Assembly (NCBI RefSeq): GCF_009391885.1 | Contig: NZ_VZII01000008.1 | Span: forward strand, 211,603-275,602 | Source: Pseudomonas sp. MN1F | GTDB taxonomy: Bacteria > Pseudomonadota > Gammaproteobacteria > Pseudomonadales > Pseudomonadaceae | Direction of reading: 5' to 3' | DNA: 64,000 bases | Program-made: the position numbers and the translations under genes | Shown here: positions 37,377-45,513 of the stretch, one piece after another | Layout: every line of letters begins with the position of its first letter | How positions within the stretch are numbered: position 1 is the stretch's first letter | Notes under the pieces: model-generated | The model's input: only the letters and a program-made list of their open reading frames with translations | The model's database searches: none | Told to the model about the DNA's origin: nothing

Positions 37377-37418
37377 GAACCGCGGCGTCTCCTCTCCCTG
37401 GCGTCGCGGTTCCTTTTT
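37377..37418 (+). terminator. Intrinsic terminator after csgA
   Basis: GAACCGCG (37377-37384) pairs with CGCGGTTC (37405-37412) and is followed by CTTTTTA. It closes the curlin operon and isolates it from alkB. Confidence 0.88.
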
Positions 37419-37499
37419 ATCTCCCTGCTTTGCACATCAGTGATGACTTGGGCCGCGTTGGGCTTACAATGCCTTGTACTCACCCACGCCACCGCCCCG

Positions 37500-38144
37500 A
37501 TGATCCAGTCCGACCTCGACCTGTTCGGCCACCAACCACAACGTCTGGCCAGCCACACCGTGCTGCTGCCCGGCTTCGCCCTGGCCGTCATTGAGCCGCT
37601 GCTCGACGCCCTGCGCCCGGTGCTGCGCGCCGCGCCGTTTCGGCACATGCAGACACCGGGCGGCCTGAACATGGCGGTGGCGTTGACCAATTGCGGGGCG
37701 CTGGGTTGGGTCAGTGATGCCAAGGGCTATCGCTACAGCGCCACCGACCCGGTCAGCGGGCAACCCTGGCCTGCCCTGCCCCAGGTCCTGCTCGAACTGG
37801 CAGGCCGCGCAGCGGCGGCGGCGGGGTTCGAGGGTTTCGTGCCGGATGCCTGCCTGGTCAACCATTACCTGCCCGGCACCCGCCTGAGTTTGCACCAGGA
37901 CCGCGACGAGCAAGACTTCGGCCAGCCGATCGTGTCGATTTCACTGGGGTTGCCGGCGGTGTTCCTGTTTGGTGGGTTGCAGCGTTCGGACCGGACTCAG
38001 CGGATACCGCTGAGCCATGGTGATGTGCTGGTGTGGGGAGGCGAAGATCGGCTGCGCTTTCATGGGGTGTTGCCGATAAAGCCGGGGGTGCATTCGCGGA
38101 TGGGCGAGCGGCGAATCAATCTGACCTTGCGCAAGGCGGGGTGA
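37500..38144 (+). CDS. alkB: AlkB-type DNA oxidative demethylase
   Basis: 214 residues. An Fe(II)/2-oxoglutarate dioxygenase that removes alkyl groups from 1-methyladenine and 3-methylcytosine in DNA. The iron ligands are in LHQDRDE (HxD) and the distal His in FHGVLP; the 2-oxoglutarate-binding Arg region is RRINLTLRK. The substrate-recognition lid is in the N-terminal third. I start at 37500 (MIQSDLDLFG), the normal AlkB N terminus; the frame is open to 37440. It sits alone between the curlin terminator and a REP and appears unrelated to its neighbours. Confidence 0.92.
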   Translation: MIQSDLDLFGHQPQRLASHTVLLPGFALAVIEPLLDALRPVLRAAPFRHMQTPGGLNMAVALTNCGALGWVSDAKGYRYSATDPVSGQPWPALPQVLLELAGRAAAAAGFEGFVPDACLVNHYLPGTRLSLHQDRDEQDFGQPIVSISLGLPAVFLFGGLQRSDRTQRIPLSHGDVLVWGGEDRLRFHGVLPIKPGVHSRMGERRINLTLRKAG

Positions 38145-38159
38145 CCGGTAAGCAGGACC

Positions 38160-38195
38160 GGCCTCTTCGAGGCGTCGAACCGCCGCGAAGAGGCC
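38160..38195. repeat. REP-type inverted repeat between alkB and csgG
   Basis: GGCCTCTTCG (38160-38169) and CGAAGAGGCC (38186-38195) form a 10-bp stem between two convergent genes. The pattern is of the P. putida REP type, and it may act as a bidirectional barrier. Confidence 0.7.
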
Positions 38196-38207
38196 AGTGC
38201 AGGTTGT

Positions 38208-39059
38208 TTACTGGGGCTGGTTCTGGCTAAGGAACTTGTCCACCTCTGCCTTGCCCTCCCCCGGTTCCCCCGCCACCTGCCACAGCCGCCGTTCGATGCC
38301 CTGTGCCAGCAGGTGCCCCACCGCCGCCTCGATCGCCGACAGCACGCACAGCTGCGCCGGTTCGTTGGTGGTGTAGCCAACCTCCGCTTCGAGCAACTTC
38401 TTGAACTCGATGAACTTGAACACCCCGGCACTGCGGCCGATCGAGTAGATGGTCTTGCTGGTCATGACGTTGGCCAGCACCTGCCCGGTGCGCACGTCCA
38501 CCGCACGCAGGTTCACCGTGACCTGGTCGACCCGGTACTCGCGGGAGATGTCGACGCCCAGGTAACGGGCGCCTTCGCCGCCACTGCGCACGTTGGTGTC
38601 GTAGGCGATGATCCCGCCTTCGAGCATCAGGTTGGCGGCCTGCAGCGGTGGCAGTTCGCTCACGATGTTCTCGGGCACGTCGGGCTTTTTCTGCGAAGCA
38701 CGGATGATCTTGCGTTCGGTCAACAGGTTCTGCAGGCCTTCACGCTCCAGCACCACGAACCAGCCGCTGGCATTCAGGGCATCCATCAGCATGCTCGCCG
38801 CCCCCTGGGTGACGCTGGTGGAGAACGAGCTGGCCGGGGTCGGTTTGTATTGCCCGGTCTGGTCGCGGAAGCCGTATACCACGGCCATCAAGCGGCCTTT
38901 GGGGCGCGGCATGTTGATCAGGTCGTAATAGGTCGAGGCCCGCGGCGTCAGGGTCGGGGTTTCCGTGTCCTGTTCGGCCGGCATCGGCTCACGCAGGCCG
39001 CAGCCTTGCAGACCGGCAAGCGTGGCGACAATCAGTAAAGTGCTCAGCAGACGTTTCAT
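38208..39059 (-). CDS. csgG: Curli secretion channel lipoprotein CsgG
   Basis: 283 residues with a lipobox (GLQGC). Conserved CsgG segments are present: LTPRA, GRLMAVVYGFRDQTGQ, LEREGLQNLLTERKIIRASQ, ARYLGVDISREYRVDQ, VGYTTNEPAQLCVLSAIE. CsgG forms the nonameric outer-membrane pore for curlin subunits. The constriction loop reads YKPTPASSFS, whereas E. coli has FKPYPASNFS: the eyelet residues equivalent to Y51 and N55 are Thr and Ser, while F56 is kept. Last gene of the long minus-strand secretion operon; 34 bp after csgF. Confidence 0.95.
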   Translation of the reverse strand: MKRLLSTLLIVATLAGLQGCGLREPMPAEQDTETPTLTPRASTYYDLINMPRPKGRLMAVVYGFRDQTGQYKPTPASSFSTSVTQGAASMLMDALNASGWFVVLEREGLQNLLTERKIIRASQKKPDVPENIVSELPPLQAANLMLEGGIIAYDTNVRSGGEGARYLGVDISREYRVDQVTVNLRAVDVRTGQVLANVMTSKTIYSIGRSAGVFKFIEFKKLLEAEVGYTTNEPAQLCVLSAIEAAVGHLLAQGIERRLWQVAGEPGEGKAEVDKFLSQNQPQ

Positions 39060-39093
39060 GGTGCTCTCTCCCCAGCTAAACGACCCGTCCCTC

Positions 39094-39507
39094 TCAGGGG
39101 TTCAGGCCACTGACCTCAATGAGCGACGTTTCTCCTGTGGCGCGGTCAGTGACCTTGATGCTCAGGGCACCGGAGTCATCAATGACATCGATCAGGAACG
39201 CGTCGGTGGCCATGCTGCCGGTCTTGCCGTTGCTGATGTTGTCCAGCAACTGCGACAGCATCCGTGACTCCAGCTGGTTGCTGAAGCGCTCCAGCGCCGA
39301 AGTGCCCCCAAAGGCAGAGGTGCGGTTCTTCAAGTCCGGGTCGTCAAAGTCGTTCTGCGCCTGGGCGTTGTTCAGCAGCCAGGTGCCGTTGAGCGGGTTG
39401 CCGCCAAACGCCGGGTTGACCGGGGTGTACACCAGCTCGGTGGCGGAGGCGGCGCAGGCACTGAGCAGCAGGCCAGCCGCAAGGCAACGGGGTATGCACG
39501 TGTTCAT
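39094..39507 (-). CDS. csgF: Curli assembly factor CsgF
   Basis: 137 residues with a signal peptide ending ASA. The N-terminal signature VNPAFGGNPLNGTWLLNNAQAQN matches CsgF, whose N terminus inserts into the CsgG pore, and the C-terminal DRATGETSLIEVSGL matches the family end. CsgF attaches the CsgB nucleator to the surface. Its start overlaps the csgE stop (ATGA). Confidence 0.95.
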   Translation of the reverse strand: MNTCIPRCLAAGLLLSACAASATELVYTPVNPAFGGNPLNGTWLLNNAQAQNDFDDPDLKNRTSAFGGTSALERFSNQLESRMLSQLLDNISNGKTGSMATDAFLIDVIDDSGALSIKVTDRATGETSLIEVSGLNP

Positions 39508-39905
39508 AGCTCATCCCTATCCAGATCAGTGGTGTCCTGCAGCAGCCGTTGCAGCTTGCGCTGAATGACTTCCTGCTTGACCAGGTCGGCGGCCGCGACG
39601 GCCTCTTCTTTTAATTGCGTGACGTTTGGCGGCAGAAAGCGCCGGTACAGCACATCACGGTCGAACTCCACGGTCACCAGGCTGCCCCAGCGGGCATCCG
39701 GGCGTTCGCGCACCACCAGGTTGAAGTCCAGGCGGCTGGTGGCGCGCAGGCGGTCGGCGAAGTAGTAGTAAAAGTCGTGGCCGATGTGCGAGATGGTGTT
39801 GTCGACGATAAAACCCTTCATCTCGTCCTCGGCGTCGGCCATGGCCGCACCCGGCACCCCGGCTGCCAGCAGCAGGCACAGGCACAGGGCGTGCAGGCGT
39901 TTCAT
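39504..39905 (-). CDS. csgE: Curli secretion specificity factor CsgE
   Basis: 133 residues with a signal peptide (MKRLHALCLCLLLAAGVPGAAMA). The region FIVDNTISHIGHDFYYYFADRL and the downstream LVVRERPDARWGSLVTVEFD match CsgE, the periplasmic adaptor that caps CsgG and selects curlins. Its start overlaps the stop of the third pseudopilin gene (39902), which ties the curli export genes to the type II-like operon upstream. Confidence 0.94.
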   Translation of the reverse strand: MKRLHALCLCLLLAAGVPGAAMADAEDEMKGFIVDNTISHIGHDFYYYFADRLRATSRLDFNLVVRERPDARWGSLVTVEFDRDVLYRRFLPPNVTQLKEEAVAAADLVKQEVIQRKLQRLLQDTTDLDRDEL

Positions 39906-40429
39906 GGCGTGTCTCCCGGGCCGGCATGGGTACGGGCGCCGCCGGCACTTTCGTTGAAGGCCTGCTCGGCGACGAACTGCCAGTCGCTGTAGTGCTCCAG
40001 GCCTTCGAAACCGGAGAACTGTGTGCCGAAGCCACTGCGCTTGAACGGGGTGGCATCGGAGCGGCTGTGCACACCGGTGATACGGCCATCGATGGCGCGC
40101 AGCAGGCCCCAGTCGTCACTGTTGGTGATCGGGTCCGGGTACAGGCGGCGGATATGCCGCTTGGCCTCCGGGAAGCGGTTGTCTTCGAGCAGGTCGACCA
40201 GCTCCTTGGGGTACTGGGCCAGGCCCGGCGAGGCGCGATAGTAGCTGCGCAGGGCCTGGGCATACTGGCCACCGACCCACAGCAGCTCGCGCTCGTGCTC
40301 ACGCTGCGCAACGCTTGACCACACCGTGCCGGTAGCAGCCAGTGCGACGCTGCTGATCGCGATCAACAGCAGCACGCCCAGGTAGGTGAAGCCGGCGCTG
40401 GCCTTACCACTCCGCAAACAGGCTGCCAT
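39902..40429 (-). CDS. Pseudopilin-like protein (third of the cluster)
   Basis: 175 residues. GGAGGG precedes the ATG. A prepilin-type leader (MAACLRSGKASAG) is cut before FTYLGVLLLIAISSVALAAT, the hydrophobic helix; the fifth position is not Glu, as in minor pseudopilins of the GspK type. The C-terminal domain is unassigned, with YPKELVDLLEDNRFPEAKRHIRRLYPDPIT resembling GspG-like calcium-site regions. Overlaps the preceding pseudopilin gene by 26 bp and csgE by 4 bp. Confidence 0.8.
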   Translation of the reverse strand: MAACLRSGKASAGFTYLGVLLLIAISSVALAATGTVWSSVAQREHERELLWVGGQYAQALRSYYRASPGLAQYPKELVDLLEDNRFPEAKRHIRRLYPDPITNSDDWGLLRAIDGRITGVHSRSDATPFKRSGFGTQFSGFEGLEHYSDWQFVAEQAFNESAGGARTHAGPGDTP

Positions 40430-40778
40430 CACGCGCCCTCCCTGTGGCACCGCTTTTGATATCGGCCACACCGCCGGCCACGCCTTCCGGCGGTGGCACC
40501 AGCTGCCAGGCGTCGCTGCGCTCGGTGATCGGGTCGACCGGGGTATTGCGCAGGTAGCGCTGCTCCACCAGCTGCTCCAGCGAATCCGGGTAATGCCCGG
40601 TGTCACCGTAGTAATGGTCCAGGGCTTCGCGCAGCACCGCCAGGCTCTGGCGCAGGGTGGCCTCGCGGGAGCTGTCCAGGCTGTTGAAGTAGCGCGGCAT
40701 GGCGATGGTCATCAGCGTGGCGATGATCGCCATCACCACCAGCAGTTCGATCAGGGTGAAGCCTTTGCTGCGTTTCAT
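40404..40778 (-). CDS. GspG-type pseudopilin (second of the cluster)
   Basis: 124 residues starting at MKRSKGFTLIELLVVMAIIA, a classical type IV prepilin signal with cleavage after Gly and Glu at position 5. An ATG at 40790 overlapping the upstream stop is an alternative. The soluble part has the GspG-like GHYPDSLEQLVEQ...PVDPIT region. It would be processed by a prepilin peptidase encoded elsewhere and assembled into a short periplasmic pseudopilus. Confidence 0.88.
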   Translation of the reverse strand: MKRSKGFTLIELLVVMAIIATLMTIAMPRYFNSLDSSREATLRQSLAVLREALDHYYGDTGHYPDSLEQLVEQRYLRNTPVDPITERSDAWQLVPPPEGVAGGVADIKSGATGRARDGSLFAEW

Positions 40779-40783
40779 GGCTG

Positions 40784-41257
40784 TCACCATTGCCCGTAAG
40801 GGATGTTGTTGAGGCCTTTGCCGTGGGCCTTGGAATACACATCGAACACATCTTCGCCTTCACGCGGGTTGTCCGGGCTGCTGGCGTAGGCGCGCAGGCC
40901 CCACCCGCCATCGTCCTCGTTCTTGGCCGCCACCAGCGGGTCGTGGGGGATGCGCCGCAGGAAGTAGAACTTGGCACCCTTGGCACTGCGCACATCGCGC
41001 ACGCCATCGACCAGCACCTGCAGGTTCGGCGGGTAGCCGCTGGCATCCAGGCGCTTCTCGATGAAGCCGGCGTCGAAGGCGCGCTTGTAGGCGTCGATGG
41101 CATCGCGGATCTGGTACAGCGCCTCGCGCAGTTGCTGCTCCTTGCCACGGCGCACCACTGTTTCGGTCAGGGGGGCAGCCATGGTCGCGAGCATCCCGAG
41201 CAGGGCCAGGGTCAGCACTACCTCAATCAGGCTGAACCCCTGCTGGCGGCGTTTCAT
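40784..41257 (-). CDS. GspG-type pseudopilin (first of the cluster)
   Basis: 157 residues beginning MKRRQQGFSLIEVVLTLALLG; cleavage after Gly7, Glu5 retained. The C-terminal part carries the T2SS GspG-like IPHDPL, WGLRAYASSPDNPREGEDVFDVYS pattern. Probably the major pseudopilin of this system. Start overlaps the secretin stop by 4 bp, and its end overlaps or abuts the next pseudopilin gene. Confidence 0.88.
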   Translation of the reverse strand: MKRRQQGFSLIEVVLTLALLGMLATMAAPLTETVVRRGKEQQLREALYQIRDAIDAYKRAFDAGFIEKRLDASGYPPNLQVLVDGVRDVRSAKGAKFYFLRRIPHDPLVAAKNEDDGGWGLRAYASSPDNPREGEDVFDVYSKAHGKGLNNIPYGQW

Positions 41258-43134
41258 GGCCGTGGGCTCACGGTGACGGGGGCGGGGGCGGTGGCCACCT
41301 GGCTCTGGACCACCGGCGCGCTGTCCCGGCTGTCGCTCGGCACGTCGCCCGGCACGTCACGCACTGGCAGCGGCGCCGCCTGGCGCACCTGCATGCTCGA
41401 CTCGGTGCCGGTACCGAACTCCATGTCCGACGGGCTCTGGTACGGCAGGTTGCGCACGATCCGCGGGGTGATCGCCAGCACCAGCTCGGACTTGCTCATG
41501 TCGTCCTTGTTGCTGCCAAACAACCGCCCCAGGCCAGGGATGTCGCCAAGGCCTGGGATCTTGTTGCCGCTGGCGTTGTGGTCGTTGCGCACCAGGCCGG
41601 CCAGCACCTGGGTTTCGCCATCGTGCAGGCGCAGGCTGGTCTGTGCGTTGCGGGTGTCGACCTGGACCGGGATGGTGCCTTGGCGGGTGGCCTCCAGCGG
41701 AGTGGCGTTACTCACTTCCAGGGCAATCTTGATTGCCACTTCGTTGTTCAGGTGCACGGTGGGCTGCACTTCAAGTTTAAGACCCACGTCCAGGTAGGTA
41801 ACGCTTTCGGTGATCACCGGGCCCTGGGTGGACGGCACCGAGGTGGCACTGATGATCGGTACCCGCTGGCCGATGTGGATCCGCGCCTGCTCACGGTTGC
41901 TGACGCGGATCACCGGGCTGGCCAGGGTGTTGATGTCCTTGTCCTGGGCATTGATCTTGGCCTGCGGTGCCGGCGAGATGCTGATGCGGCTGGAGTTGAT
42001 GCCGCGCAGCTGGTCGAGCACGCTGACCGGGTTGCCGTCGTCGGTCAGCACGCCGAAGGTGTTGGGCCATTGCAGGCCAAGGTCGAGGATGCGTGAGGTG
42101 GCGACTTCCATCACCTCCACTTCCAGCACCACTTCGGGGTTGGACTGGTCCTGCGACTGCAGCAGCTTCTCGGCCATGCGCACGGCATCGGGGGTGTCGC
42201 GCATGGTCAGGGTGTTGAGGCGTTCGTCGACGAACACGTCACGGGTCTTGAGCATGGTCTTGACCATGTTCAGCGCGGTGTTGGCGTCGATGCTGGTCAG
42301 GTAGAAGGTGCGCATGACCAGTTCCTGGTAGTCCTTGGTCTTCTGCGGCGAGTCCGGGTAGATCAGCAAGGTGTTGTCGTTGACGATCTTCTGGCGCAGC
42401 TGGTTCTGCTCCAGCAGCAGCGCCACGGCATCCTCGATGCGCACGTCGCGCACGAAGATGGTGGCCTTCATGTCCGGGCGCAGGTCCTTGTCGAAGATGA
42501 AGTTGATGCCGGCGACCTGCGACAAAACCTCGAAGATGGTCTTCAGGCCCGCGTCGCGGAACTCCAGGGTCACCGGGCGCTCCAGCTTGCTGCGCAGCTG
42601 CGGGTACGGCGTTGCGGTGCGCGCCTGGACGTTCTCGATGTCGGTGCGCAGGGCAATGCCCTTCTGGTTCTGTGGGTCCAGGCGCAGCACTTCGCGCATG
42701 TAGCGTTCGGCGCCGAACAGGTCGCCCTGGCGCAGCGCGGCCTGGCCCAGTGCCACGCGCTCGTCGAGGGTGCGGATCAGCTCCAGATGGCGAATGCCTT
42801 CCTGGGCGCGGCGGTTGTTCGGCTCGATGGTCAGCACCCGGCTGTAGCCCATGCGCGCGCTGGTGAAGTCGTGACGGATGCGGTCGGCATCGGCCTGGCT
42901 GATCAGCGCTTCCACTGCGGCCTGGCGCCCGTGGGCCAGGGCGATGTTCAGCTCGGTGTCGCGCGGGTTTTCGCTCAGGGCTTCTTCCAGGCGGGCGATG
43001 CCGGCCTCGTATTGGCCTTCCTTCATCAGCTCGGCGCTGTCCTTGCGCACCCCGCTGGAGCCGCAGCCGGCAATGGCCACGCACAGCGCCAGGAGCATGA
43101 ACGGAGCAGGCTTGCACAGTTTCGACGACTTCAT
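41254..43134 (-). CDS. Secretin lipoprotein (GspD/PilQ/MshL-like)
   Basis: 626 residues. A lipoprotein signal ends IAGC (Cys about 24). TPR-like repeats (about 30-160) precede N0/N1-type domains (VTLEFRDAGLKTIFEVLSQVAGINFIFD) and the secretin barrel, with the family signature NKIPGLGDIPGLGRLF near residue 550. The C terminus is Pro/Ala/Val-rich. It forms the outer-membrane gate for a type II or MSHA-pilus-like machine. The N-terminal TPR is typical of secretins in MSHA and type II-like clusters rather than canonical XcpQ. Confidence 0.92.
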   Translation of the reverse strand: MKSSKLCKPAPFMLLALCVAIAGCGSSGVRKDSAELMKEGQYEAGIARLEEALSENPRDTELNIALAHGRQAAVEALISQADADRIRHDFTSARMGYSRVLTIEPNNRRAQEGIRHLELIRTLDERVALGQAALRQGDLFGAERYMREVLRLDPQNQKGIALRTDIENVQARTATPYPQLRSKLERPVTLEFRDAGLKTIFEVLSQVAGINFIFDKDLRPDMKATIFVRDVRIEDAVALLLEQNQLRQKIVNDNTLLIYPDSPQKTKDYQELVMRTFYLTSIDANTALNMVKTMLKTRDVFVDERLNTLTMRDTPDAVRMAEKLLQSQDQSNPEVVLEVEVMEVATSRILDLGLQWPNTFGVLTDDGNPVSVLDQLRGINSSRISISPAPQAKINAQDKDINTLASPVIRVSNREQARIHIGQRVPIISATSVPSTQGPVITESVTYLDVGLKLEVQPTVHLNNEVAIKIALEVSNATPLEATRQGTIPVQVDTRNAQTSLRLHDGETQVLAGLVRNDHNASGNKIPGLGDIPGLGRLFGSNKDDMSKSELVLAITPRIVRNLPYQSPSDMEFGTGTESSMQVRQAAPLPVRDVPGDVPSDSRDSAPVVQSQVATAPAPVTVSPRP

Positions 43135-43643
43135 GGTGCGCTCCCTACAGACAAGGTCTGTGACTGATGCAAAGGCAGGTAAACCAGGTCCAGCTCATTG
43201 GCCGAGACTCTGTCGAGGCGATAGGTACTGTCGATCACGTCGCCCTTGCGCACGACGTACAGCTTTTCTCCGCTCTGCAAGAAGATCTGCAGGTCGTCGC
43301 GGTCGCCCATGCGGCCGACGAACTGGAACGGCAGCGCTGGGGCGGTCGGGGCCACGGCGACGACGGGCGCGGCGGCTACGGGTTGTTCGGTGACGGTGGC
43401 CAGGGCTTGTGGCCTGGCCCATTGCTGGGCGGGGAACAGATCCCTGGAGGCCTGTGCCGGCCCTTTCGCCGGCAAGCCGGCTGCCACAGGGTCGGTGCTT
43501 GCCTGGGCATTGGTGTTGGCTGCCTTGCCGGCGATCGGCGCCGCCTCTTCGTCCTGGTTGAACCAATGGCCCGGCGCCCATGCCAGTGCTGCCGACACGC
43601 CGAGGAACCCCACCCACATCACTGCGCGTTGTGTGTTCATCAC
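43131..43643 (-). CDS. GspC/PilP-like inner-membrane-to-secretin linker, with in-frame REP
   Basis: 170 residues. One N-terminal membrane helix (MWVGFLGVSAALAWAPG), a Pro/Ala-rich linker and a C-terminal HR-like beta domain (PFQFVGRMGDRDDLQIFLQSGEKLYVVRKGDVID) that resembles GspC/PilP. It would connect the inner-membrane platform to the secretin. Part of the linker, PVAAGLPAKGPAQ, is encoded by a complete REP element (43451-43490). Overlaps secretin and PilO-like genes by 4 bp each. Confidence 0.8.
   Translation of the reverse strand: MMNTQRAVMWVGFLGVSAALAWAPGHWFNQDEEAAPIAGKAANTNAQASTDPVAAGLPAKGPAQASRDLFPAQQWARPQALATVTEQPVAAAPVVAVAPTAPALPFQFVGRMGDRDDLQIFLQSGEKLYVVRKGDVIDSTYRLDRVSANELDLVYLPLHQSQTLSVGSAP
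43451..43490. repeat. REP element inside a coding region
   Basis: A 40-bp imperfect palindrome beginning cctgtgccggccctttcgcc and ending ggctgccacagg. It has the full P. putida REP form otherwise seen only between genes, yet keeps the reading frame of the GspC/PilP-like gene. Confidence 0.85.
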
Positions 43644-44191
43644 GACCTCGACAGGTAGAGGGTCAGGCGTACCCGGCCGTTGAGTTCGGTGTCGCCGATG
43701 GTCTTGCGTTGCAATTCGAGGTCTTCCAGCACCAGGGTTGGCAGCTGGCCGATCAGGCCGCGCAGGAAGGCGCGGATCTGCGGGTAGCTGCCGCGCACCG
43801 GCAGGATGATCTGGTAGCGCGACAGCTGGGTCTTGGGATCGACACCCAGGGCGTACTCGCCACGCGCCAGGCTGATGTGCTCGGCACTGGCCAGGTGATA
43901 CAGGCGCTCGATCAGTTCGCTCGCTTCAGGCTGCCCGGGCAGTTGCTGGCGCAGGCTGTCCAGCGCCTGCTGCTCGGGTTTGACGGCGATCTTCAGCTCG
44001 CCGCGCTTGACCCGTTCGACCTGCACGCTGGCATCGGCTTGGCTGGCGCGCAGTTCGCGCACGGCTTGCCATTCGGGCACTACACCGGCCAGCGCAATAC
44101 CGACGGCAAGTGCTGCGGCGGCGCCGGCGCCCAGGCCGACCGGGCCGATGCGGCGCAGTTGCTCGTGGAGGATAAGGCTAGGGACGCGCAT
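43640..44191 (-). CDS. PilO/GspM-like inner-membrane assembly protein
   Basis: 183 residues. A membrane helix (IGPVGLGAGAAAALAVGIAL), a coiled coil (about 45-85) and a ferredoxin-like domain with YQIILPVRGSYPQIRAFLRGLIGQLPTLVLEDLELQR, typical of PilO. It would pair with the PilN-like protein encoded upstream (14-bp overlap) to form the alignment complex between ATPase and secretin. Confidence 0.82.
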   Translation of the reverse strand: MRVPSLILHEQLRRIGPVGLGAGAAAALAVGIALAGVVPEWQAVRELRASQADASVQVERVKRGELKIAVKPEQQALDSLRQQLPGQPEASELIERLYHLASAEHISLARGEYALGVDPKTQLSRYQIILPVRGSYPQIRAFLRGLIGQLPTLVLEDLELQRKTIGDTELNGRVRLTLYLSRS

Positions 44192-44720
44192 GGCCGGTCT
44201 CCCAGGTGGCGGTGAGGTTGAAGCGCACCGGGTGCTCGGGCTGCCCGGCCACCACTTCGTGGTTGAGCAGCGAGACATCGCTGAGCTCGGCGCTTTGCTC
44301 CAGGCGCTGGTGGTACTGCAGCATGGCTTCCAGGTTGCGGGCCTCGGCGGTGATGCGCACCTGGCCCTTGCGGGCATCCGGGGTCAGGGTCAGCAGCGCG
44401 ACGTCTTCCTGCGGCTGCGCTTCGAGCATGGCGAACAGCTGTTGCCAGGGCCGTTGCAGTTGCTGCGAGACGCTACGCATCTGGGCCAGGCGTTCGGCCT
44501 GCTCGCGGCTGGCGGCGCTGTTCTGCGGGGCGACCGGGGCCGGGCGGCGGCCCAGTTGCAGTTCCAGGCGGTGCACCTGGGCTTCCAGGTCTGCCTGCTC
44601 GACCTGCAGCTGCTGTTGCAGCAGCACCAGCCCGGCGACTGCGACTGCGCCCAGGGCCAGCAGCGACCAGGCCAACGGGCCGCTGCGACGGGGCTGAAAT
44701 TCCAGGTCGAGGCGGCGCAT
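44178..44720 (-). CDS. PilN-like inner-membrane assembly protein
   Basis: 180 residues. A short cytoplasmic start (MRRLDLEFQPRRSG), one membrane helix (LAWSLLALGAVAVAGLVLLQ), a coiled coil and a periplasmic domain with VRITAEARNLEAMLQYHQRLEQ, as in PilN/GspL C-terminal regions. Start chosen at 44720, 1 bp before the stop of the PilM-like gene. The longer open frame upstream only shadows that gene. Confidence 0.82.
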   Translation of the reverse strand: MRRLDLEFQPRRSGPLAWSLLALGAVAVAGLVLLQQQLQVEQADLEAQVHRLELQLGRRPAPVAPQNSAASREQAERLAQMRSVSQQLQRPWQQLFAMLEAQPQEDVALLTLTPDARKGQVRITAEARNLEAMLQYHQRLEQSAELSDVSLLNHEVVAGQPEHPVRFNLTATWETGHARP

Positions 44721-44721
44721 G

Positions 44722-45513
44722 TCAGGCCACCGCCCGCCACATGGCGCACAGCGGGTCGCTGTCGCCGGCGGGCTGGCACAGCTGCACCGCCGCCAGTTGC
44801 GGCACGTCGCCGCGCCCGGGGGCATGCAGGTAGACCCGTGGCAAATGCTCGCCGTACAGCTCGCAGGTACGCTCGATCAACGCTTGCAGGGCCTGGTCGC
44901 TATCGGCGCAGCCCTGGGCCAGCACCTGTTGCCAGGCACCGCCGGCAGCCAGCAGCAGCACACTGCGGCGCGGTTCGGCGAGCACGAACAGGAAGTCGCC
45001 CTGCTCCAGTTGCGCCGAGCAGCGGTTGTAGGCCGCCATCAGGTAAGGCTGCACCGAGCGCAGGCTCAGGCGGCTTTCCCGGCCCAGGTTCTGCAGGCCT
45101 TGCAGCAGGGCTTCGGGCAGCGCGGTGGCGATGCGTGCGGCACCGGCTGGCTCGGGCGAGAGGACGATGCGCCAGTCGTCCAGCGACTGGCCGTAGAGGT
45201 TCTCGAAGCAGGCCCGGGCGTAGGCATCCAGCTCGCCTGGCTGGCCGATGGCATCACTCCACGGCACCAGGCAGAAGCGGCTGTAGCGGGCCGACAGCAG
45301 CACGCGCAGCTGCGCGCCTTTGACGGCGTGTTCGGCCAGCAGTGCACTCAAGGCTTGCAAGGCGGCTTCCCAGGCCGGTTGCGCGGCATCGCAGGTGAAC
45401 TCGCGGCTGCCCAGCCACTGCGTTTGATTGCCGTGCGCGCGACCCAGGCCGACACCTTCGGCGCCCAGTACGGCGCTGTATCTATAAGAGCCATGCTCAA
45501 ATGAATGTGACAC
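44722..45513 (-). CDS. PilM/MshI-like cytoplasmic assembly protein, GTG start
   Basis: 263 residues from a GTG at 45513, which has GAGGAG 7 nt upstream; an ATG at 45543 lies deep in the ATPase gene without a ribosome site. The protein has an actin-like, PilM-type fold pattern: an early strand pair (YSAVLGAEGVGLG), LRVLLSARYSRFCLVPW, and a second subdomain with GDFLFVLAEPRRSVLLLAAGG. Sequence match to PilM is weak and rests partly on gene order (ATPase-PilM-PilN-PilO-PilP-secretin). Confidence 0.7.
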   Translation of the reverse strand: MSHSFEHGSYRYSAVLGAEGVGLGRAHGNQTQWLGSREFTCDAAQPAWEAALQALSALLAEHAVKGAQLRVLLSARYSRFCLVPWSDAIGQPGELDAYARACFENLYGQSLDDWRIVLSPEPAGAARIATALPEALLQGLQNLGRESRLSLRSVQPYLMAAYNRCSAQLEQGDFLFVLAEPRRSVLLLAAGGAWQQVLAQGCADSDQALQALIERTCELYGEHLPRVYLHAPGRGDVPQLAAVQLCQPAGDSDPLCAMWRAVA

